A DNA stretch of 64,000 nt from Vibrio inusitatus (GCA_024346935.1 AP024879.1:1-64000); one strand, 5' to 3'; shown: positions 53,479 to 63,245, counted from the first letter of the stretch. Notes: generated from the sequence alone by a model not told the origin. Numbers and translations: made by a program.

Positions 53479-54222
53479 ATGACCTATAAGCTAGAGGTGG
53501 ACCTACACACGCATACGTTAGCGAGTGATCATGCTTTCAGCACCATACATGATTATGTTCGAGAGGCTCCCAAGCGTGGCATTCGATTGTTTGCTAATAC
53601 TGACCATGGTCCTGATATGGAAGACGCGCCCCATAAATGGCACTTTGTGAATAGTTTGACCTTTCCTCGCGTGGCTGATGGAGTAGGGATCCTTCGTGGT
53701 ATAGAAAGTAATATCAAAGATCTGCAGGGTAACATTGATATCGATGAGTCTATCCGTTCTAGGCTAGATATTATTCTCACAGGGTTTCATACGCCAGTGT
53801 TTGCTCCAAGAGATATCGACTCAAATACAGAAGCAATGAGCAATGCGATAAAGAGCGGCAAGGTTCATGTAGTCACGCACCCTGGTAACGTGAATTTCCC
53901 TATTCATATTGAAGAGATCGTTAAGACAGCGGCAAGAGAGAATGTTGCGTTGGAGATCAACAACAGCTCATTCTTATTTGCTCGAAAAGCCAGCTATGCA
54001 AATTGTCATAAAATTGCAGAACTTGCTAAGAAATACGATGCTCCGTTGAGTGTTGGCTCAGATGCCCACAATGCTTGGGATCTAGGACGTTTTGATAAAG
54101 CCAAAGCTTTGATCACTGACGTCAATTACCCAGCAGAGCGCATTATCAACAACACGGTTGAGTCGTTGTTTGCTTATCTCGCTACTAAAGGGGTTGATAT
54201 AGCCGATGAGTTTGAATTCTAA
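53479..54222 (+). CDS. PHP-domain phosphatase, YcdX type
   Basis: 247 residues, cytoplasmic. Trinuclear zinc ligands of the PHP fold are visible: DLHTHTLASDH, NTDHGPDM, ILTGFHTP, HVVTHPGN and VGSDAHN. This matches the YcdX family of zinc-dependent phosphatases, associated with swarming and motility in E. coli. The substrate is not known. The ribosome site AAAGGAAAAC precedes the ATG. A terminator follows. Confidence 0.95.
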   Translation: MTYKLEVDLHTHTLASDHAFSTIHDYVREAPKRGIRLFANTDHGPDMEDAPHKWHFVNSLTFPRVADGVGILRGIESNIKDLQGNIDIDESIRSRLDIILTGFHTPVFAPRDIDSNTEAMSNAIKSGKVHVVTHPGNVNFPIHIEEIVKTAARENVALEINNSSFLFARKASYANCHKIAELAKKYDAPLSVGSDAHNAWDLGRFDKAKALITDVNYPAERIINNTVESLFAYLATKGVDIADEFEF

Positions 54223-54234
54223 TTACTAATACCT

Positions 54235-54256
54235 AAAAAGCTCAGTCGTTACGCTG
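54235..54256 (+). terminator. Terminator of the PHP phosphatase gene
   Basis: AAAAAG-C-TCAG...CTGA-A-CTTTTT with a CG-TTA-CG inner loop and a T-tract. Confidence 0.8.
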
Positions 54257-54287
54257 AACTTTTTTCTTTAAAGAGCACTTACCTATT

Positions 54288-54767
54288 ATGAAGTTAATAA
54301 CTAGAACTATTTCAATTGTTTACGTTATCGCTTTAACTAGTGTTATCGCCTTCTCACTGTTTGCTGGCGCAGTGGTGGCACCGGTGATCTTTAATTCTTC
54401 GTCGTGGTTAGGAGAATCAATACTTAACCGCTTCCAAGAAGGCTTAATGATGACCGAAGTCTTTGTGCGTTTGTCTTACCCCTTGGTCGCAGTTTGCATA
54501 TTATCTTTAGTTTATGAAGTGTTTAACTATTGGAAGAGAGACTCCGACTGGATAGCACTTATCAGTATGAGTTTAATGGTAGGAACAGGGCTATTATTTG
54601 GCTTCTATTTCATCCCCGAAATCTTACATCTTCAATCACAAGGACCGACAGTTACGCAAAGCCCAGTGTTTTCTTCAATCCACAAAGCATCCGAGGTCTG
54701 TTTTAAGATCACTGTCTTTTCTGGATTGGTTTTAGTGTTCCGCAATATACTAAAAATGAGTCGATAG
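54288..54767 (+). CDS. DUF4149-like four-helix membrane protein
   Basis: 159 residues with four hydrophobic helices (VYVIALTSVIAFSLFAGAVV; LSYPLVAVCILSLVYEVF; WIALISMSLMVGTGLLFGFY; FKITVFSGLVLVFRN). The pattern A-P-V-I-F then H-K-A-S-E near the last helix fits DUF4149/TMEM205-like proteins, whose function is unknown. The start ATG at 54288 is preceded by a weak ribosome site. It stands alone behind a terminator. Confidence 0.75.
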   Translation: MKLITRTISIVYVIALTSVIAFSLFAGAVVAPVIFNSSSWLGESILNRFQEGLMMTEVFVRLSYPLVAVCILSLVYEVFNYWKRDSDWIALISMSLMVGTGLLFGFYFIPEILHLQSQGPTVTQSPVFSSIHKASEVCFKITVFSGLVLVFRNILKMSR

Positions 54768-54904
54768 ACTGTTTATTATTGCAATCATAGTTTAGTTTTC
54801 AGGTTTAAGAATCTTCGTACATACTGATTATCAGATATTCAACAGAGCGCAGTAAGCCGTATCAAAATGCGCCTTTGATACTTTTTAAATGTAGAGGATT
54901 AACA

Positions 54905-55894
54905 ATGAATTTGAAGGTTAAAGGTTTAGTTTTGGCGGTTGTTTCGGCTTTGATTTTGAATGGTTGTGATAGTGATTCAGCAAAAGAGAAAATAGAAGCA
55001 GGTGCACATCACGCAAAGGAAGTTATCGCAGAAACAGGCGACAGAATTGACACTGAACTTCATCGTGAGGGCGATGATATCAAAACGTTTTCAAATAAGT
55101 TAACTGAAAATGCTGAGAAAGAGAGCCTACGCCAATTGGGTCTTGATGAAGCTGATATTGACTATGTAATTGAACATAATCCTGATGATGCAATGGCTGT
55201 AGCGAAACATACAAACGATGAGATCTTATATCAGACTAAGTTTCACTTTGTTAACGCAAGTGGGGTGCAGGGTGGCATGGACACGTTTGATTGGCTTTCA
55301 CCAGCAAGTGTAACTAATGATGCGAAACCAAATCTTCAAAAAATCTTAGGTCGAGTAGCTTTCGTAATTAACTCGGCAAAATTTATCAAAATGTTTGATG
55401 ACAATATTCAGTACCTCAATGCGAATACTTTTTCTGTTTCATCTGCATACCCTAATGAAATAACCACTGTTCCTAACACATACGATGAATTTAAGAGTGC
55501 AGTTAAAGCCGCGTTATCGCGAGAAGGGAATTCTTATAACCTATATGCTGTTGGTGATTTTCAAGGTGGGGATGCTAGAGGTGATGTAGGTAGATTGTCT
55601 GCTTACTTTAAGCTAGCGGGAATAGCAAACAGTAGTTTAAAGGCGAGCGCTCCTCTAGTGTTGCATGAGTTGACTCATACTTTTGGTTATGAGCATGCAG
55701 GTAGCAACCAAGATGCAGTGATTATGAAACCGAACAATGTTCCCTACCTTGTTCAATTGATTACTATGGATAGTGCGATGCAAGATAAGTATCAAGGTGA
55801 TATGCAGATGTTTTCGGATTCGGTAAATAAGATTAATCAAATGCCTTGGTATGCAGGTGATAGCATGTTTAGTACCTATTTTGGGGACGACTAG
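54905..55894 (+). CDS. Lipoprotein with a metzincin-type zinc-protease motif
   Basis: 329 residues. Lipobox LNGC gives lipidated Cys21 followed by Asp22, the residue that favours inner-membrane retention in E. coli. A charged helical region (25-105) leads to a C-terminal domain with His254-Glu-x-x-His258-x-x-Gly-x-x-His264 (HELTHTFGYEH) and a possible Met-turn at Met274 (VIM). This is the metzincin zinc site. The rest resembles no family I recognise. The ATG at 54905 with AGAGGA upstream replaces the ORF start at 54875. Peptidase activity is inferred from the motif alone. Confidence 0.82.
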   Translation: MNLKVKGLVLAVVSALILNGCDSDSAKEKIEAGAHHAKEVIAETGDRIDTELHREGDDIKTFSNKLTENAEKESLRQLGLDEADIDYVIEHNPDDAMAVAKHTNDEILYQTKFHFVNASGVQGGMDTFDWLSPASVTNDAKPNLQKILGRVAFVINSAKFIKMFDDNIQYLNANTFSVSSAYPNEITTVPNTYDEFKSAVKAALSREGNSYNLYAVGDFQGGDARGDVGRLSAYFKLAGIANSSLKASAPLVLHELTHTFGYEHAGSNQDAVIMKPNNVPYLVQLITMDSAMQDKYQGDMQMFSDSVNKINQMPWYAGDSMFSTYFGDD

Positions 55895-55913
55895 AACCAA
55901 GTCATAAGAATGA

Positions 55914-55944
55914 GCAAAGCCGGCATCATGCCGGCTTTGTTTTA
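55914..55944. terminator. Bidirectional terminator, metzincin lipoprotein / nuclease
   Basis: AAAGCCGGCAT-C-ATGCCGGCTTT, a perfect eleven-base stem serving two convergent genes. Confidence 0.93.
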
Positions 55945-55956
55945 GTTGCTTAATGA

Positions 55957-58626
55957 TTAATTGAGCTTAGGTCGACCTTTAACAAAGAAGCCAGTTAATA
56001 TAAGCATCAACAACAAGAAATCGAAGGCGCCACCACTAGATTTTTGACCGTCTTGAGAGTCATTGTCTCCGTTTTCTACATCGTCCTCCTCATCACCATT
56101 TTTCTTGAACTGGAAAACAACAATCGCAGGATCGTGGTCTGAAGAACGGTACGGGTCGCCATACTTAGGCAAGTCACCGCTGTATTGAGTTGAGTACTCA
56201 AACAAAGTGGATTCTACCGCGTTAATAGGCCAAACCTGAGCATCTACTACGTAACCTTTAAGATCGGCATCCACTAGGATGTAATCGAGAGTACCAACAG
56301 TATCGTTGTAAGAATAGCTGTAAGTATGTGGCTTCATCTCTTCCACAATATCTAGGTAGCCGAACGAATGCTCAATCAATGCACCTTCGTTACCGTGCAG
56401 TGGAGTGCCGTCGGTTTCATCACCACCAATATAAGTGTTGCGTGCAGCGTAGGTTTTATAGTCTGCTGGAGCATGAGCGCGGTTCGTCAGTACAAGCATT
56501 GGGTCTTCCAAACCGTAGCTGTTCAGGTCTCCCATTAAGACTTTGTAACCGTCAATTTTTTCAAGCTCTTTAGCTAACTGATAAGCAGCTGAAACGCGGA
56601 AGTGCTCACAGCTACCTTGCAGGTTAACATCATTCTTTTGATCGTCGGTTTGTTCATCTTCCCAGCACGTTGAACCCTTAGATTTAAAGTGATTCGTTGA
56701 AATTACTAGGTCTTCTTTAGCATGATTCACCTTAAACGAAGCGGTAAATGCATCACGTTGGTACGCGCGTTTGAAGTTACCATCTTCTAACTGAACATGC
56801 TGTTGAGGCATTTCAATAATATGAATGTCACGCAACTGAGCAGCCTTTGAGCGATAGATGATCTTGTTGGTAATAGCATCTGTACCAACGTAGCCTTCAC
56901 CCTCTAACTTTTTAGGCATAGCAATTTCGTATTGCTCTTTCTTGTCTAAACGGCTATTCAATTCCTCGACAAGTGCATAAATTGCAGAAGCTTCATCAAA
57001 ACCGTTATTTTCAATCTCGATTAGACCGTAAATATCAGCATCAATAGCGATTAAAGAAGAAACAATCTTGTTTAGCTGAACACCATAGTCTTCGAGGTTA
57101 GTTGCGCCGCGGTTTTGCTCAAGAGGATTATCACGACCACCAAATGGCGAAGTGAAGAAGTTCTCTACGTTGAAGCTTGAAACGACCAATTCACCTTCTT
57201 GTAAGTTTGGTGTGATTGGGCGTTCATTGTCGGCAAATGTATCGCTATTTGCCTCGTTGTTTACATATAGACGGTATTCAGAGTACGAATAACCTAGTAC
57301 ACCAGTCAGACCTTCATCACCAAATGTAGCACCAACTCGAATGTAATCGTCAGTCGTTCCAGTACCGTTGTCTTGAGCAAAGTTTGGATACCAAGGCACT
57401 ACACCATTGCTTGCTGCAACAGGGGACTCAACATACAAACGGCGTTCTGCGTTACTTGCATCTTGGGCTTTTGCTGCGTCAGTAAGTGGGACATTAAACT
57501 GGTTTGGATGATAGTTTACAGTCTGATGGCTCAATACCATATTGTTGCGATAGGAGTCGTAATCGAATCCAAAGGTACGAGCTACGTGCATGTCTGTTTC
57601 GTTGTTTACGCGAACCAACATACCTTCATAACGCTCTAAGGTATGCTCAAAGTTCTCATCGCTGTCTAGGGCAACAATGGTAGTAGGATTAATGGTTGCT
57701 GTGTTACCAGTCGTTTCCACATAGGCTGGGACTGTGGTTGAACCAAGCTGAGTCCAGCCGTAGTGTTCATGTACTTTGGCTGTGACTATGACTTCGTCCC
57801 CAACATTCAAATTGTTGGTGTTCGCATTGACGAAAATACCATCAGAAGTTCTTGGATCATGATCACCAGTCTTATCTTGCATAAAGAAACCAGTCAGCAG
57901 ATCGTTACCTAGTTTAGAGGTTTGAGCATGTGTGATGATGCCGATGACTTCAAAGGTTTCATCTGATTCATATTTATGGTTTTCAGGATCAGTATAAGGC
58001 GACCACATTCCTTCGCCTTGAAGTTCCATAACGGTCGCTGGGATACCATTAGGTGGCTCAGGAGGTTCTGGTGCTTCACAGGTTTCTGCTATGTCGCCTA
58101 AACCTGACCAGTCATTCGTTGGCAAAGTGAACCACTGAGTTTCATCCCAAGTAGGACTAGCTTGATAGCTACAACGTACTAACGTGATATCTTTATTAAA
58201 ATCTTGGCAATTAGAACCACTATTGTTCTCAAATCCGATAGTGTCCATAACCGAACCGTTTTGTACCAATCTAATAGCATCATCGCCGTTAAAATTGGCT
58301 AGACTGTTGTCTTGTGCATCAAGTCTAGATAAGAAATCCGGGTCGTTTGGATTATTGCTTTGTCCAGAGTGCCCAATAACGTATGTAGATAAAGGTGATA
58401 ATACAATACCGTCTAGGGAATGTTCATTTCCCCAATCGCCTTTACAGTTCATTAAATTTTGTAGAGCATACCCATTTAAAGAGACTGCTTCATTTCCAGT
58501 ATTCGCTATCTCGATAGCTTTATGGAAACCAGTACCTTCAACAACTTCCGAGATGATAATATTCGCATTTGCATTCCCTGCTAATAAAAAATAAGGTAGT
58601 GACCATGCGACTTTTAACTTATTCAT
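55957..58626 (-). CDS. Secreted ExeM/NucH-type nuclease with GlyGly-CTERM
   Basis: 889 residues. Signal peptide, then a lamin-tail domain (about 25-160: IIISEVVEGTGFHKAIEIAN), an OB-fold region (about 200-450), an endonuclease/exonuclease/phosphatase domain (about 490-840) with FNVENFF, GLIEIENNG, VLMGDLNSYG and SSDHDPAIVV, and a C-terminal acidic linker, SGG and hydrophobic FDFLLLMLILTGFF with basic end (GlyGly-CTERM). It degrades extracellular DNA and can loosen biofilms in related species. It is divergent from the 5'-nucleotidase gene, with a CRP-like site between. Confidence 0.95.
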   Translation of the reverse strand: MNKLKVAWSLPYFLLAGNANANIIISEVVEGTGFHKAIEIANTGNEAVSLNGYALQNLMNCKGDWGNEHSLDGIVLSPLSTYVIGHSGQSNNPNDPDFLSRLDAQDNSLANFNGDDAIRLVQNGSVMDTIGFENNSGSNCQDFNKDITLVRCSYQASPTWDETQWFTLPTNDWSGLGDIAETCEAPEPPEPPNGIPATVMELQGEGMWSPYTDPENHKYESDETFEVIGIITHAQTSKLGNDLLTGFFMQDKTGDHDPRTSDGIFVNANTNNLNVGDEVIVTAKVHEHYGWTQLGSTTVPAYVETTGNTATINPTTIVALDSDENFEHTLERYEGMLVRVNNETDMHVARTFGFDYDSYRNNMVLSHQTVNYHPNQFNVPLTDAAKAQDASNAERRLYVESPVAASNGVVPWYPNFAQDNGTGTTDDYIRVGATFGDEGLTGVLGYSYSEYRLYVNNEANSDTFADNERPITPNLQEGELVVSSFNVENFFTSPFGGRDNPLEQNRGATNLEDYGVQLNKIVSSLIAIDADIYGLIEIENNGFDEASAIYALVEELNSRLDKKEQYEIAMPKKLEGEGYVGTDAITNKIIYRSKAAQLRDIHIIEMPQQHVQLEDGNFKRAYQRDAFTASFKVNHAKEDLVISTNHFKSKGSTCWEDEQTDDQKNDVNLQGSCEHFRVSAAYQLAKELEKIDGYKVLMGDLNSYGLEDPMLVLTNRAHAPADYKTYAARNTYIGGDETDGTPLHGNEGALIEHSFGYLDIVEEMKPHTYSYSYNDTVGTLDYILVDADLKGYVVDAQVWPINAVESTLFEYSTQYSGDLPKYGDPYRSSDHDPAIVVFQFKKNGDEEDDVENGDNDSQDGQKSSGGAFDFLLLMLILTGFFVKGRPKLN

Positions 58627-59001
58627 TTTAGTCCTTGATTGGCTTTATATTATAGGTCGAATTTTAAAGGTGAATTAATTAAGTTCAATTTTTTATTTTA
58701 TATATGGCGGTCATGTTTATTTTATCTGTAATTTCTTTGAAATAAAATGAATGATCACTTGCTTAATTTAAATTAATACGTGATGTTAATCACGATTTAT
58801 TACGGATTAAAATCAAATTGAAATGTTTTATGAATAAAACATTCACAATAGATAAATGTTACAAGCTATTTTTATTTTTAGGGTTTTTAAATATTTAAAC
58901 TTAAACAAAATTGTCGCATTTATTTAATTTTCCAGTATTAGCATGCTTTTTGTTCTAGCCACTTCTGGCTATAAATATAAATATAAATATATGGAAATAA
59001 A
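58627..59001. other. AT-rich divergent region, nuclease / nucleotidase
   Basis: About 375 bases, very AT-rich, holding promoters for both genes and the CRP-like palindrome at 58779-58794. No ORF or other repeat is supported. Confidence 0.5.
58779..58794. promoter_or_regulatory. CRP-like palindrome between nuclease and nucleotidase genes
   Basis: CGTGATGTTAATCACG: a fully symmetric GTGA-N6-TCAC core. It could activate one or both divergent genes when cyclic AMP is high. Confidence 0.65.
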
Positions 59002-60876
59002 ATGAACAAGAAACTATTAGCAGTGGCAATCGTTATGGGGTTAGCTGGTTGCAACTCCTCAAGCTCTGACAATGATAGCCAAGATAGAGAAGCTCTGAAT
59101 CTTCGCATACTACATATTAATGACCATCATTCAAAGCTGGATGCTACAGGGCCACTTGCTCTGAACCTTGGTGGCGTTGACACTCAAGTAGAGGTTGGTG
59201 GGTTTCCTCGCTTAGTTACTAAGTTCAATGAACTGCAAAATAGTAATACTCTTCGTTTGCATGCCGGTGATGCAATTACAGGGACTATGTTTTATAGCTT
59301 GTTTCGTGAAGAGCTACCCGATGCACTAATGATGAATCAAATATGTTTTGATGCTTTCGCTTTAGGAAATCATGAATTTGATGACGGTAACGAGCAGTTA
59401 GCTCACTTTATAGATACTTTGAAAAATGGTGAAGATGCGTGTGGCACTGAGGTTTTGGCTGCCAATATTGAAGTGCCTTCTACTAATCCTATTTACGGTC
59501 TCTATGACCCGTATAAAATATTTGATGTAGCGGGTCAGAAAGTCGGTGTTATTGGCATCGATATATCGAGCAAAACTCAAGCATCTTCCTCACCTTCACC
59601 TGATACCGAGTTCTTCGATGAAGTGGAAACGTCGCAACGCTATATCGATATCCTAAAAGAGAAGAGCGTTAATAAGATTGTTTTAGTCACTCATTATATG
59701 TATAGCAATGACATTGCGATGGCTAAACAGTTATCGGGTGTTGATGTCATTGTTGGAGGCGATAGTCATTCACTGCTTGCAAACAATGAATTACACACTG
59801 AAATTGGTTTTGGTATCGCTGAAGGTGAGTATCCTACGGTAGTTCACAATGCGGACGGTAACGATGTATGTATCGTTCAGGCATGGGAAAACGCACTGAT
59901 TCTTGGTGAGCTCAATGTTAGCTTTGATGCACAAGGTAACGTCACTCAGTGTGCAGGTACCCCACATTTACTACTAGGCGATGAATTCATTGCGCCTAGT
60001 GATGAGGAAAATCCTGACGCGACGCATACTCCGGAGGAGTTGGAGAAGATTGCTCAATATATTGCCGAAAAGCCAGAACTGAGTTCAGTTAAAGAGGATG
60101 GGGTAACAGCGGAGAAGCTCGCATTTTATGCCGATCAAGTCGATGAAAAAATGAAGGAGATCATTGGTAAAAGTAATGGGCTTTTATGTAATGAGCGCAC
60201 TCCTGGATCAAATCATTCATCAGGTGCACTGTGTGCCGAGGGCAGTGATGAGCGTGAATTTATGAATCAGCATGGCAGTATCATGGCAAATGTGGTTTCT
60301 GAAGCGTTTGTAGATATGTCCATCCGTGCTGATATAGCTATCCAAAATAGTGGCGGTGTTCGTACCACTATTCCTAAAGGAGACGTTTCAGTAGGGCACG
60401 CTTTCAATGTTCTACCTTTCACTAACTTGCTTGTGAACCTTGATATGACAGGTCAAGAAATTGTAGACACAATAGAAGATGCTATTGATAACGTGGTAGT
60501 CAATGATTCAAGCGGTGCATTTCCAGCTGCGGCAAACCTTAGGTTCGATGTAGATATGAACGCAGTAAAGGGTGAGCGTATAAGCAATGTTGAAGCGCGT
60601 CGTAAAAATGACGATGGAACACTTGATGAATGGCACGATATCGACCTCGGTGGTGGGTATGTAGTTGTGACTAATGACTTTATTGCGCAAGGTGGTGACC
60701 GATATGATTCGTTTGTCCCAGTATACGAAGATGAAAGTCGTCGTGAGGACACTGGACTTCTTTATACTGACTCGTTAATCAATTACATAAAGAAACTTGA
60801 AAAACGAGGGGAGAGTTTAGATATTCCTGATGAAAGCGAAATGGCAGTGAGTAGTTTTATACCTCTAAACCCTTAA
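59002..60876 (+). CDS. 5'-nucleotidase family lipoprotein
   Basis: 624 residues. Lipobox LAGC gives lipidated Cys17. The N-terminal metallophosphoesterase domain carries LHINDHHSKLD, LHAGDAITGT, GNHEFDDG, LVTHYMYSND and GGDSHSL. The C-terminal nucleotidase domain has NSGGVRTTIPKGDVSVG and FNVLPFTNLL, the substrate-binding region. It should dephosphorylate nucleotides in the periplasm or at the cell surface; NAD or 2',3'-cyclic activity is possible as in NadN or UshA relatives. It is divergent from the secreted nuclease and 0.4 kb upstream of a purine permease, suggesting nucleotide salvage. Confidence 0.93.
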   Translation: MNKKLLAVAIVMGLAGCNSSSSDNDSQDREALNLRILHINDHHSKLDATGPLALNLGGVDTQVEVGGFPRLVTKFNELQNSNTLRLHAGDAITGTMFYSLFREELPDALMMNQICFDAFALGNHEFDDGNEQLAHFIDTLKNGEDACGTEVLAANIEVPSTNPIYGLYDPYKIFDVAGQKVGVIGIDISSKTQASSSPSPDTEFFDEVETSQRYIDILKEKSVNKIVLVTHYMYSNDIAMAKQLSGVDVIVGGDSHSLLANNELHTEIGFGIAEGEYPTVVHNADGNDVCIVQAWENALILGELNVSFDAQGNVTQCAGTPHLLLGDEFIAPSDEENPDATHTPEELEKIAQYIAEKPELSSVKEDGVTAEKLAFYADQVDEKMKEIIGKSNGLLCNERTPGSNHSSGALCAEGSDEREFMNQHGSIMANVVSEAFVDMSIRADIAIQNSGGVRTTIPKGDVSVGHAFNVLPFTNLLVNLDMTGQEIVDTIEDAIDNVVVNDSSGAFPAAANLRFDVDMNAVKGERISNVEARRKNDDGTLDEWHDIDLGGGYVVVTNDFIAQGGDRYDSFVPVYEDESRREDTGLLYTDSLINYIKKLEKRGESLDIPDESEMAVSSFIPLNP

Positions 60877-61259
60877 TATTTTCTTTCCATTGGCCGGCTG
60901 AAAATTGCCGGCCTAGTTTCTATTGCTCTGATTTAAAACGACTATTCTCTTATTCATATTTTAAATACGAGTTGTGATTTTCGTAAATACGGCTGTAATG
61001 TCTAGCATCGCTGTTTTTAATTTACTGTCATCAAACGCCCTTTTCTATGCTTCCTGCCTATGCCCCTGATCTTATAGTTGGAACTATAGAGATAAGAGAG
61101 TTAAGGGCTCGTTTGTGTGTTTCAAACATGAAACCTTCAGTTGTAGCTATTGCACACGCAATCGTTTACCTGTATTTTTCGCATCTGAAATCTTTACTCA
61201 CATATTTGATGAAAAACGCTGCTAATTTGTCGTTTTTCTGGCAATACAAAGGAAATAGC
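60877..61259. other. Region upstream of the purine permease
   Basis: Contains an inverted repeat TATAGTT-GG-AACTATA (61073-61088) and the promoter with PurR-like operator at 61150-61178. The upstream extension of the permease ORF to 61047 is not coding. No purine riboswitch pattern is seen. Confidence 0.55.
61150..61178 (+). promoter_or_regulatory. Promoter of the purine permease with embedded PurR-like operator
   Basis: TTGCAC (61150-61155) and TATTTT (61173-61178) are 17 bases apart. The spacer holds ACGCAATCGTTTACCT (61156-61171), which differs from the PurR consensus ACGCAAACGTTTTCCT at two positions. Repressor binding there would block RNA polymerase. Confidence 0.7.
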
Positions 61260-62624
61260 ATGTCCGAGAATAGCGCACCCCAAGCAAATGGTGCTTCTGT
61301 AAAAGGCAGTTGGTTAGATACTTTCTTCTTGATTTCACAACGAGGCAGTAATGTTCGTCGTGAAGTTGTAGCAGGTTTAACAACCTTCTTGGCGATGGTG
61401 TACTCAGTTATTGTTGTGCCTAGCATGCTAGGAGCTGCAGGCTTTGATCAGAACTCAGTGTTTATAGCAACCTGTCTCGTTGCTGCATTTGGTTCCTTAT
61501 TGATGGGCCTTTGGGCTAATCTGCCAATGGCTATCGGCTGTGCTATTTCACTTACCGCTTTTACTGCTTTTAGCTTGGTATTGGGGCAGGGCATTTCTAT
61601 CCCTGTTGCGCTAGGCGCAGTCTTCCTCATGGGTGTTATCTTCACGGCTATCACGGTAACCGGTGTACGCCAGTGGATCCTAACTAACCTGCCAGCCGGT
61701 ATTGCGCATGGTACTGGTATTGGTATTGGCTTATTTTTACTTCTAATTGCAGCAAGTGGCGTAGGCCTAGTCATCAAAAACCCTTTTGAGGGCTTGCCTG
61801 TGACTTTAGGTGAATTCACTTCTTTCCCTGTAATTATGTCGATGCTAGGTCTGGCGGCTATTTTTGGTCTAGAGAAACGTCAGGTTCCAGGTGGCATTTT
61901 GCTGGTGATCATCGCTATCTCTGTATTTGGGTTAATCTTTGACCCTGCAGTTCAATACCAAGGATTCTTTGCTCTGCCAAACATTGGTGGCGAAAACTCT
62001 TTGTTTGGCACCATGGATATCATGGGTGCGCTGAATCCTATCGTATTGCCTAGTGTTTTAGCGTTGGTGATGACCGCTATCTTTGACGCAACAGGTACTA
62101 TTCGCGCTGTAGCAGGACAAGCTAATCTTTTAGATAAAGATGGCAATATCATTGATGGTGGTAAAGCACTAACCTCAGATTCAGTTTCAAGTATTGTCTC
62201 TGGTGCTGTCGGTGGTGCTCCTGCTGCGGTTTACATCGAATCGGCTGCTGGCACAGCAGCTGGTGGTAAAACAGGTCTAACCGCTGTCGTAGTAGGTGTG
62301 CTTTTTTTGTTCCTACTTTTCTTAGCGCCAATTAGCTATCTAGTACCTGCTTATGCAACAGCTCCAGCCCTAATGTACGTAGGTCTTCTGATGCTAGGTA
62401 ATGTTCGCAAGCTAGACTTTGATGACTCAGTTGATGCGTTAGCCGGCCTTGTTTGTGCCGTGTTTATCGTACTGACTGGCAACATCGTAACGGGCATCAT
62501 GCTTGGCTTCCTTTGTTTGGTTGTTGGTCGCGTGTTTGCTGGAGAATGGAAGAAGTTAAACCTAGGTATTGTGTTAATCACAATCGTTCTGGTTGTCTTC
62601 TATGCCGGAGGTTGGGCGATCTAA
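61260..62624 (+). CDS. NCS2 family purine permease, adenine/guanine-hypoxanthine type
   Basis: 454 residues, about 13 membrane helices. AzgA/YjcD/PurP branch motifs: [20 protein letters not shown] near residue 35, then [40 protein letters not shown] and [20 protein letters not shown]. It imports a purine base by proton symport. The ATG at 61260 with AAAGGA upstream replaces the ORF start at 61047, because the promoter and PurR-like site lie between. Adenine or guanine/hypoxanthine specificity is not settled. It ends with a strong terminator. Confidence 0.95.
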   Translation: MSENSAPQANGASVKGSWLDTFFLISQRGSNVRREVVAGLTTFLAMVYSVIVVPSMLGAAGFDQNSVFIATCLVAAFGSLLMGLWANLPMAIGCAISLTAFTAFSLVLGQGISIPVALGAVFLMGVIFTAITVTGVRQWILTNLPAGIAHGTGIGIGLFLLLIAASGVGLVIKNPFEGLPVTLGEFTSFPVIMSMLGLAAIFGLEKRQVPGGILLVIIAISVFGLIFDPAVQYQGFFALPNIGGENSLFGTMDIMGALNPIVLPSVLALVMTAIFDATGTIRAVAGQANLLDKDGNIIDGGKALTSDSVSSIVSGAVGGAPAAVYIESAAGTAAGGKTGLTAVVVGVLFLFLLFLAPISYLVPAYATAPALMYVGLLMLGNVRKLDFDDSVDALAGLVCAVFIVLTGNIVTGIMLGFLCLVVGRVFAGEWKKLNLGIVLITIVLVVFYAGGWAI

Positions 62625-62649
62625 AATTCGCTATTCAACGTATTTCTCT

Positions 62650-62677
62650 AATACCCAGCCTTGGCTGGGTATTTTTT
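62650..62677 (+). terminator. Terminator of the purine permease
   Basis: ATACCCAGC-CTTG-GCTGGGTAT followed by seven T. Confidence 0.95.
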
Positions 62678-62787
62678 TGTCTAGCAGATCTTTAGTTGGA
62701 ATTATCTTTTAAGGGATAGATTGAAATTTTCTGCTGATTCATCATTTCTATATTAAGGTCAATGAAGATTCAAAAGGAGTGATTGTG

Positions 62788-63240
62788 ATGGTAAAGAGCA
62801 TGATTCGTTTAATGGGCGTGCTTGTCGTAGCGCTTATGCTGACTCGCCCTGCATTAGCTATTGAGCCGGTGTATAGTGATTTCTTTGGTAAGGCTATTGG
62901 GGGATATGACTCTGTTGCTTACTTTACTGAGGGCAAACCGGTAGAAGGAAGCAAGCAATTTAAACACCAATGGAACGATGCTACATGGTATTTTTCTTCA
63001 GATGAAAATCGCGCTGCCTTTATTGAAAATCCTGAGAAATACGCACCTCAATACGGTGGTTATTGTGCGTGGGCTGTAAGCCAAGGCTACACCGCCAAAA
63101 TAGATCCGAATGCTTGGTATATTTATGAAGGCAAGCTCTATCTAAATTACAACAAATCTATACAAGCAAAGTGGCAGAAAGACATCCCTAACAACGTAAC
63201 TAAAGCCGAGGCCAACTGGCCAAGTTTGCTAGCCAATTAA
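62788..63240 (+). CDS. Exported YHS-domain protein
   Basis: 150 residues with a signal peptide (IRLMGVLVVALMLTRPALA). A YHS-type domain covers most of the mature part: AIGGYDSVAYFTEGKPVEGS, WYFSSDENRAAFIENPEKYA, PQYGGYCAWAVSQGY. YHS domains are small modules linked to metal or redox handling; no catalytic role can be claimed. The ATG at 62788 with AAGGAG upstream is preferred over GTG 62779. A perfect hairpin terminator follows. Confidence 0.9.
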   Translation: MVKSMIRLMGVLVVALMLTRPALAIEPVYSDFFGKAIGGYDSVAYFTEGKPVEGSKQFKHQWNDATWYFSSDENRAAFIENPEKYAPQYGGYCAWAVSQGYTAKIDPNAWYIYEGKLYLNYNKSIQAKWQKDIPNNVTKAEANWPSLLAN

Positions 63241-63245
63241 AGTAA

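Noticed and set aside
60877..61259. Purine riboswitch before the purine permease
   Set aside because: The conserved three-way-junction bases were not found; a PurR-like operator in the promoter explains regulation better.
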